Source: an uncultured Christensenellaceae bacterium (GTDB taxonomy: Bacteria; Bacillota; Clostridia; Christensenellales; Christensenellaceae). Taken from it: DNA of 8,205 nt. Of the stretch, positions 5,920 to 8,205 are shown one piece after another (the first letter of the stretch is position 1; the number at the start of each line of letters is the position of its first letter). The notes under the pieces were generated by a model. The model was not told the DNA's origin. It ran no database searches and saw nothing but the letters and a program-made list of their open reading frames with translations. Where the stretch lies: positions 1-8,205 of the forward strand of contig CAKSBK010000031.1 in the NCBI GenBank assembly GCA_934438035.1, given 5' to 3'. The position numbers and the translations under genes are program-made.

Positions 5920-7137
5920 ATGAAAACGTTTGAAAAATCGACAAAGCTTGATAACGTCTGCTATGATATAAGAGGTCCGGTTATGGACGAAGCGAACAAA
6001 ATGATAGCCGACGGAATACAGATATTAAAATTAAACATAGGGAACCCCGCGCCCTTTAAATTTACAGCACCCGACGAGATTGTACACGACATGATGTATA
6101 ACTTAAGAGACTGCGAGGGCTATTCGGATTCCAAAGGTCTTTTCTCCGCAAGAAAGGCGATAATGCAATATTGCCAGCTTAAGGGAATACCTAACGTGGG
6201 AATAAACGATATTTACACGGGAAACGGCGTTTCCGAGCTTATAACTATGGCTATGCAGGGGCTTTTAAACAACGGAGACGAGATTTTGGTGCCCGCTCCC
6301 GATTATCCTCTTTGGACGGCGTCCGTAACTCTTGCGGGCGGCACGGCTGTGCATTATGTATGCGACGAGGAGCAGGATTGGTATCCCGATATAGACGATA
6401 TCAAGAAAAAGGTTACGGATAAAACGAAGGGAATAGTAATTATAAACCCCAACAATCCTACGGGCGCATTATATCCTAAGGAGATTTTGGAGCAGATTGT
6501 CGAGGTTGCAAGACAAAACGGGCTTATAATTTTTGCGGACGAAATTTACGACAGACTCGTTATGGACGGAGAAAAGCATACTTCAATAGCGTCGCTTGCT
6601 CCCGACATTATGTGCGTCAATTTTAACGGACTTTCAAAATCGCACAGAATAGCGGGCTACAGAGTGGGATGGATGTGCCTTTCGGGAGATAAATCACGCG
6701 CAAAAGGCTACATTGAGGGCTTAAATCTTCTATCTTCAATGCGCCTTTGCTCTAACGTTCCCGCACAGAGCATAGTGCAGACCGCGCTCGGCGGAAAACA
6801 GTCTATAGACGATCTTCTGCTTCCCGGCGGAAGAATATACGAGCAGAGAAATTATATTTACGACGCGCTTTGCGATATTCCCGGAATCACGGTTAAAAAG
6901 CCTAAGGCGGCATTTTATATTTTCCCCAAGATGGATATCAAAAAGTTCGGAATTAAGGACGATATGCAGTTTGCGCTTGATCTTCTTAAGGAAAAGAAGA
7001 TATTGATTACGCAGGGCACCGGCTTTAACATGCCGCTTCCCGATCATTTCCGCATAGTTTATCTGCCGAATAAAGAAACCTTAAGGCAGGCTATGGAGAG
7101 CATGAAGGACTTCTTCGCGACATATCATCAGAGCTGA
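5920..7137 (+). CDS. alaA: AlaA-type alanine aminotransferase (PLP, class I/II)
   Basis: The 405-residue protein has the same length as E. coli AlaA (YfbQ) and, as I recall that sequence, is alike along its whole length: EKS.KL.NVCYDIRGPV, LKLNIGNPAPF, GYSDSKGL near 67-73, VPAPDYPLW at 124-132, INPNNPTGA at 175-183, FADEIYD at 205-211, MRLCSNVPAQ at 274-283, and a closing YHQ. AlaA makes alanine from pyruvate with glutamate as amino donor, in the cytosol. PLP contacts are N179, D207, Y210 and the Schiff-base lysine K240 in GLSKSHRIAGYR. R378 (FRIV) is the expected carboxylate-binding arginine. The upstream T-box with an alanine specifier independently supports a role in alanine supply. The gene stands alone between its regulated leader and a terminator, and ends in tandem stops TGATAA. 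Earlier in-frame ATGs at 5875 and 5902 are rejected because of the terminator and the RBS position. Other class I aminotransferases are much less likely. Confidence 0.94.
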   Translation: MKTFEKSTKLDNVCYDIRGPVMDEANKMIADGIQILKLNIGNPAPFKFTAPDEIVHDMMYNLRDCEGYSDSKGLFSARKAIMQYCQLKGIPNVGINDIYTGNGVSELITMAMQGLLNNGDEILVPAPDYPLWTASVTLAGGTAVHYVCDEEQDWYPDIDDIKKKVTDKTKGIVIINPNNPTGALYPKEILEQIVEVARQNGLIIFADEIYDRLVMDGEKHTSIASLAPDIMCVNFNGLSKSHRIAGYRVGWMCLSGDKSRAKGYIEGLNLLSSMRLCSNVPAQSIVQTALGGKQSIDDLLLPGGRIYEQRNYIYDALCDIPGITVKKPKAAFYIFPKMDIKKFGIKDDMQFALDLLKEKKILITQGTGFNMPLPDHFRIVYLPNKETLRQAMESMKDFFATYHQS

Positions 7138-7144
7138 TAAAATT

Positions 7145-7172
7145 AAAAACGGAACTGTGGTTCCGTTTTTTT
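7145..7172 (+). terminator. Intrinsic terminator after the aminotransferase gene
   Basis: A seven-pair stem, ACGGAAC (7149-7155) with GTTCCGT (7160-7166), has a TGTG loop. An A-run (7145-7148) lies before it and a T-run (7166-7172) after it. It ends the aminotransferase transcript and separates it from azlC. Confidence 0.9.
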
Positions 7173-7202
7173 ATGCGAAAAATAGGCACATTATGTTTAT
7201 AA

Positions 7203-7231
7203 TTGACAAAAAACCAGTTAAATATTAGAAT
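7203..7231 (+). promoter_or_regulatory. Sigma-A-type promoter for azlCD
   Basis: TTGACA (7203-7208), a 17-base spacer and TAGAAT (7226-7231) make a near-consensus promoter. Transcription would start near 7238, giving a leader of about 24 bases, too short for a riboswitch. An AGAGG ribosome-binding site at 7251-7255 precedes the azlC ATG. Confidence 0.75.
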
Positions 7232-7261
7232 AAATATGCAAATTCATTTTAGAGGTAAAAT

Positions 7262-7981
7262 ATGCCGGAAAAAGACGAAGGAAAGCTTTGCGAAATAAAA
7301 AAAGCCGTAAAATGCTCTTTTAAGTATACTCTTCCCGTGCTTACGGGCTTTATAGCTCTGGGAATGGCATACGGTATACTAATGCAGCAAAAGGGCTTTA
7401 ATGCGCTGTGGTCGTTATTTATAAGCGCGACTGCGTTCTGCGGAAGCATGCAATATGTGCTTATAACTCTGATGACGGCGGCATTTGACCCTGCGGGGGC
7501 TTTTTTTATGAGCCTGATGGTAAATGCAAGGCACCTTTTTTACGGAATATCCATGCTTAAAAAATACGGGAGCATGGGGAAAGCGCGCTTTTTTCTAATA
7601 TATCTTATGTGCGACGAAACGTTTTCGGTATGCTCGAGCGTTGAGCCGCCAAAAGGCGTTAACGCAAAGTATTTTTATCTTTCGATATCCGTGCTTGATT
7701 ATCTGTATTGGGTGACGGCGTCGTTTTTGGGCGGGGTAATAGGAAAACTCATGACCTTTAACGCCGAGGGCTTGGACTTTGTCTTGACGGCGCTTTTCGT
7801 TGTTCTCTTCGTTGAGCAGATGATGAACAAAGTTAACAGAGCCTCGGGAATAGTCGGCGTGCTTTCAAGCGTTGCGGCGCTTGTGATTTTCGGGGCGGAT
7901 AATCTTGTGATTCCGGCGATGATAATAATTCTTGCGGTTACGCTTATCATAAGGAGGGTTAATAAAAATGAACACGCTTGA
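7262..7981 (+). CDS. azlC: AzlC family amino-acid exporter, large subunit
   Basis: The 239-residue integral membrane protein has several hydrophobic segments (about 22-42, 47-72, 75-87, 108-117, 138-160, 171-186, 195-211, 213-230) and a charged cytoplasmic N-terminus without a signal peptide. Family blocks are AFCGSMQY at 58-65, MVNARHLFYG at 86-95 and CDETF at 117-121. In B. subtilis AzlC works with the small protein AzlD to export branched-chain amino acids and the leucine analogue 4-azaleucine. The substrate in this organism cannot be read from the sequence, though placement after an alanine-forming enzyme makes a small neutral amino acid conceivable. It has its own promoter and an AGAGG ribosome-binding site. 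The last 14 bases overlap azlD, consistent with coupled synthesis of a two-subunit transporter. Confidence 0.92.
   Translation: MPEKDEGKLCEIKKAVKCSFKYTLPVLTGFIALGMAYGILMQQKGFNALWSLFISATAFCGSMQYVLITLMTAAFDPAGAFFMSLMVNARHLFYGISMLKKYGSMGKARFFLIYLMCDETFSVCSSVEPPKGVNAKYFYLSISVLDYLYWVTASFLGGVIGKLMTFNAEGLDFVLTALFVVLFVEQMMNKVNRASGIVGVLSSVAALVIFGADNLVIPAMIIILAVTLIIRRVNKNEHA
7951..7958 (+). promoter_or_regulatory. Strong ribosome-binding site for azlD inside azlC
   Basis: AAGGAGGG lies within the end of azlC, nine bases before the azlD ATG at 7968. It is close to the full anti-Shine-Dalgarno complement and fixes that start. Confidence 0.85.
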
Positions 7982-8205
7982 GCTTATTTTAACCGTCCTT
8001 GCGGTAACAATAGGTACTATGATAACAAGGTTTACGCCGTTTGTGCTCTTTCCCGAGGGCAAAAAAAGACCGCAGGTCATAGATTATCTTTCTCTTAAGC
8101 TTCCTGCGGCAATGATGGGGCTTCTCGTTATATACTGTTTAAAAGGTATCGATTTTTCCTCCGCACCCTTTGGGGCGGCGGAGCTTATCGGCGCAGGAGT
8201 GACGG
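7968..8205 (+). CDS. azlD: AzlD family amino-acid exporter, small subunit (3' end missing)
   Basis: The gene runs off the right edge; 79 codons are visible out of roughly 100-110 in the family. The N-terminal hydrophobic helix (residues 3-19) is followed by the family block TRFTPFVLFP at 20-29 and then YLSLKLPAAMMGLLVIYCLK, a second membrane segment with the characteristic LPAA sequence. AzlD is the small membrane partner needed with AzlC for amino-acid export. It starts inside the azlC end with a 14-base overlap and a strong ribosome-binding site, so the two should be made together. The protein is cut by the window edge, with no sign of damage. Confidence 0.92.
   Translation, partial: MNTLELILTVLAVTIGTMITRFTPFVLFPEGKKRPQVIDYLSLKLPAAMMGLLVIYCLKGIDFSSAPFGAAELIGAGVT

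Noticed and set aside
5875..7137. Aminotransferase starting at the ATG at 5875 (or 5902)
   Set aside because: The first lies inside the terminator stem of the T-box and the second just after its T-run, neither with a ribosome-binding site. The ATG at 5920 has AAAGGAG at seven bases and gives the 405-residue length of AlaA.
7173..7261. A second T-box or riboswitch upstream of azlC
   Set aside because: The predicted leader is only about 24 bases long and has no T-box core sequence or terminator.
7865..8080. A minus-strand open frame across the azlC/azlD junction
   Set aside because: It is antisense to two well-supported genes, and its translation shows no family features.

Overview
The window reads as chromosome from a low-to-mid GC Firmicute, most likely in class Clostridia. 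Three things support this: the gene order rsmB - rlmN - PP2C phosphatase - PASTA kinase - rsgA - rpe, which is a hallmark of Firmicutes (compare the Bacillus subtilis yloM-yloN-prpC-prkC-cpgA-rpe-yloS region); a tRNA-sensing T-box leader; and A/G-rich Shine-Dalgarno sequences. I cannot name a genus. There is no sign of mobile elements, CRISPR, tRNA or rRNA genes.

Region 1 (1-5585) is one tightly packed co-directional block. Neighbouring genes overlap by 4, 1 and 8 bases, and the only gap is 17 bases. It encodes the C-terminal end of the 16S rRNA m5C methyltransferase RsmB, the radical-SAM RNA methyltransferase RlmN, a single 882-residue polypeptide that joins a PP2C phosphatase to a PASTA-type Ser/Thr kinase, the ribosome-maturation GTPase RsgA, and ribulose-phosphate 3-epimerase. 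The theme is ribosome modification and assembly plus envelope-sensing Ser/Thr phosphorylation. The main surprises are here. The phosphatase and kinase, normally two adjacent genes, are fused in frame. The kinase activation loop has lost its usual phosphorylatable threonines and is acidic instead. The first glycine of the kinase ATP loop is an aspartate. The rsgA reading frame has no ATG, GTG or TTG at its N-terminus, and its best start is an ACG codon.

Region 2 (5586-7172) is an independent unit. A strong sigma-A-type promoter with an extended -10 drives a T-box leader whose specifier codon reads GCA (alanine). Next come a Rho-independent terminator that competes with an antiterminator, then a gene for an AlaA-type alanine-forming aminotransferase and its own terminator. 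The inferred logic is that uncharged tRNA-Ala switches on alanine synthesis. This unit sits where B. subtilis has the thiamine pyrophosphokinase gene.

Region 3 (7173-8205) has its own promoter and an azlC-azlD pair (amino-acid exporter of the AzlCD family). azlD runs off the right edge. Because a terminator and a new promoter separate it from the aminotransferase gene, it is probably not under T-box control.
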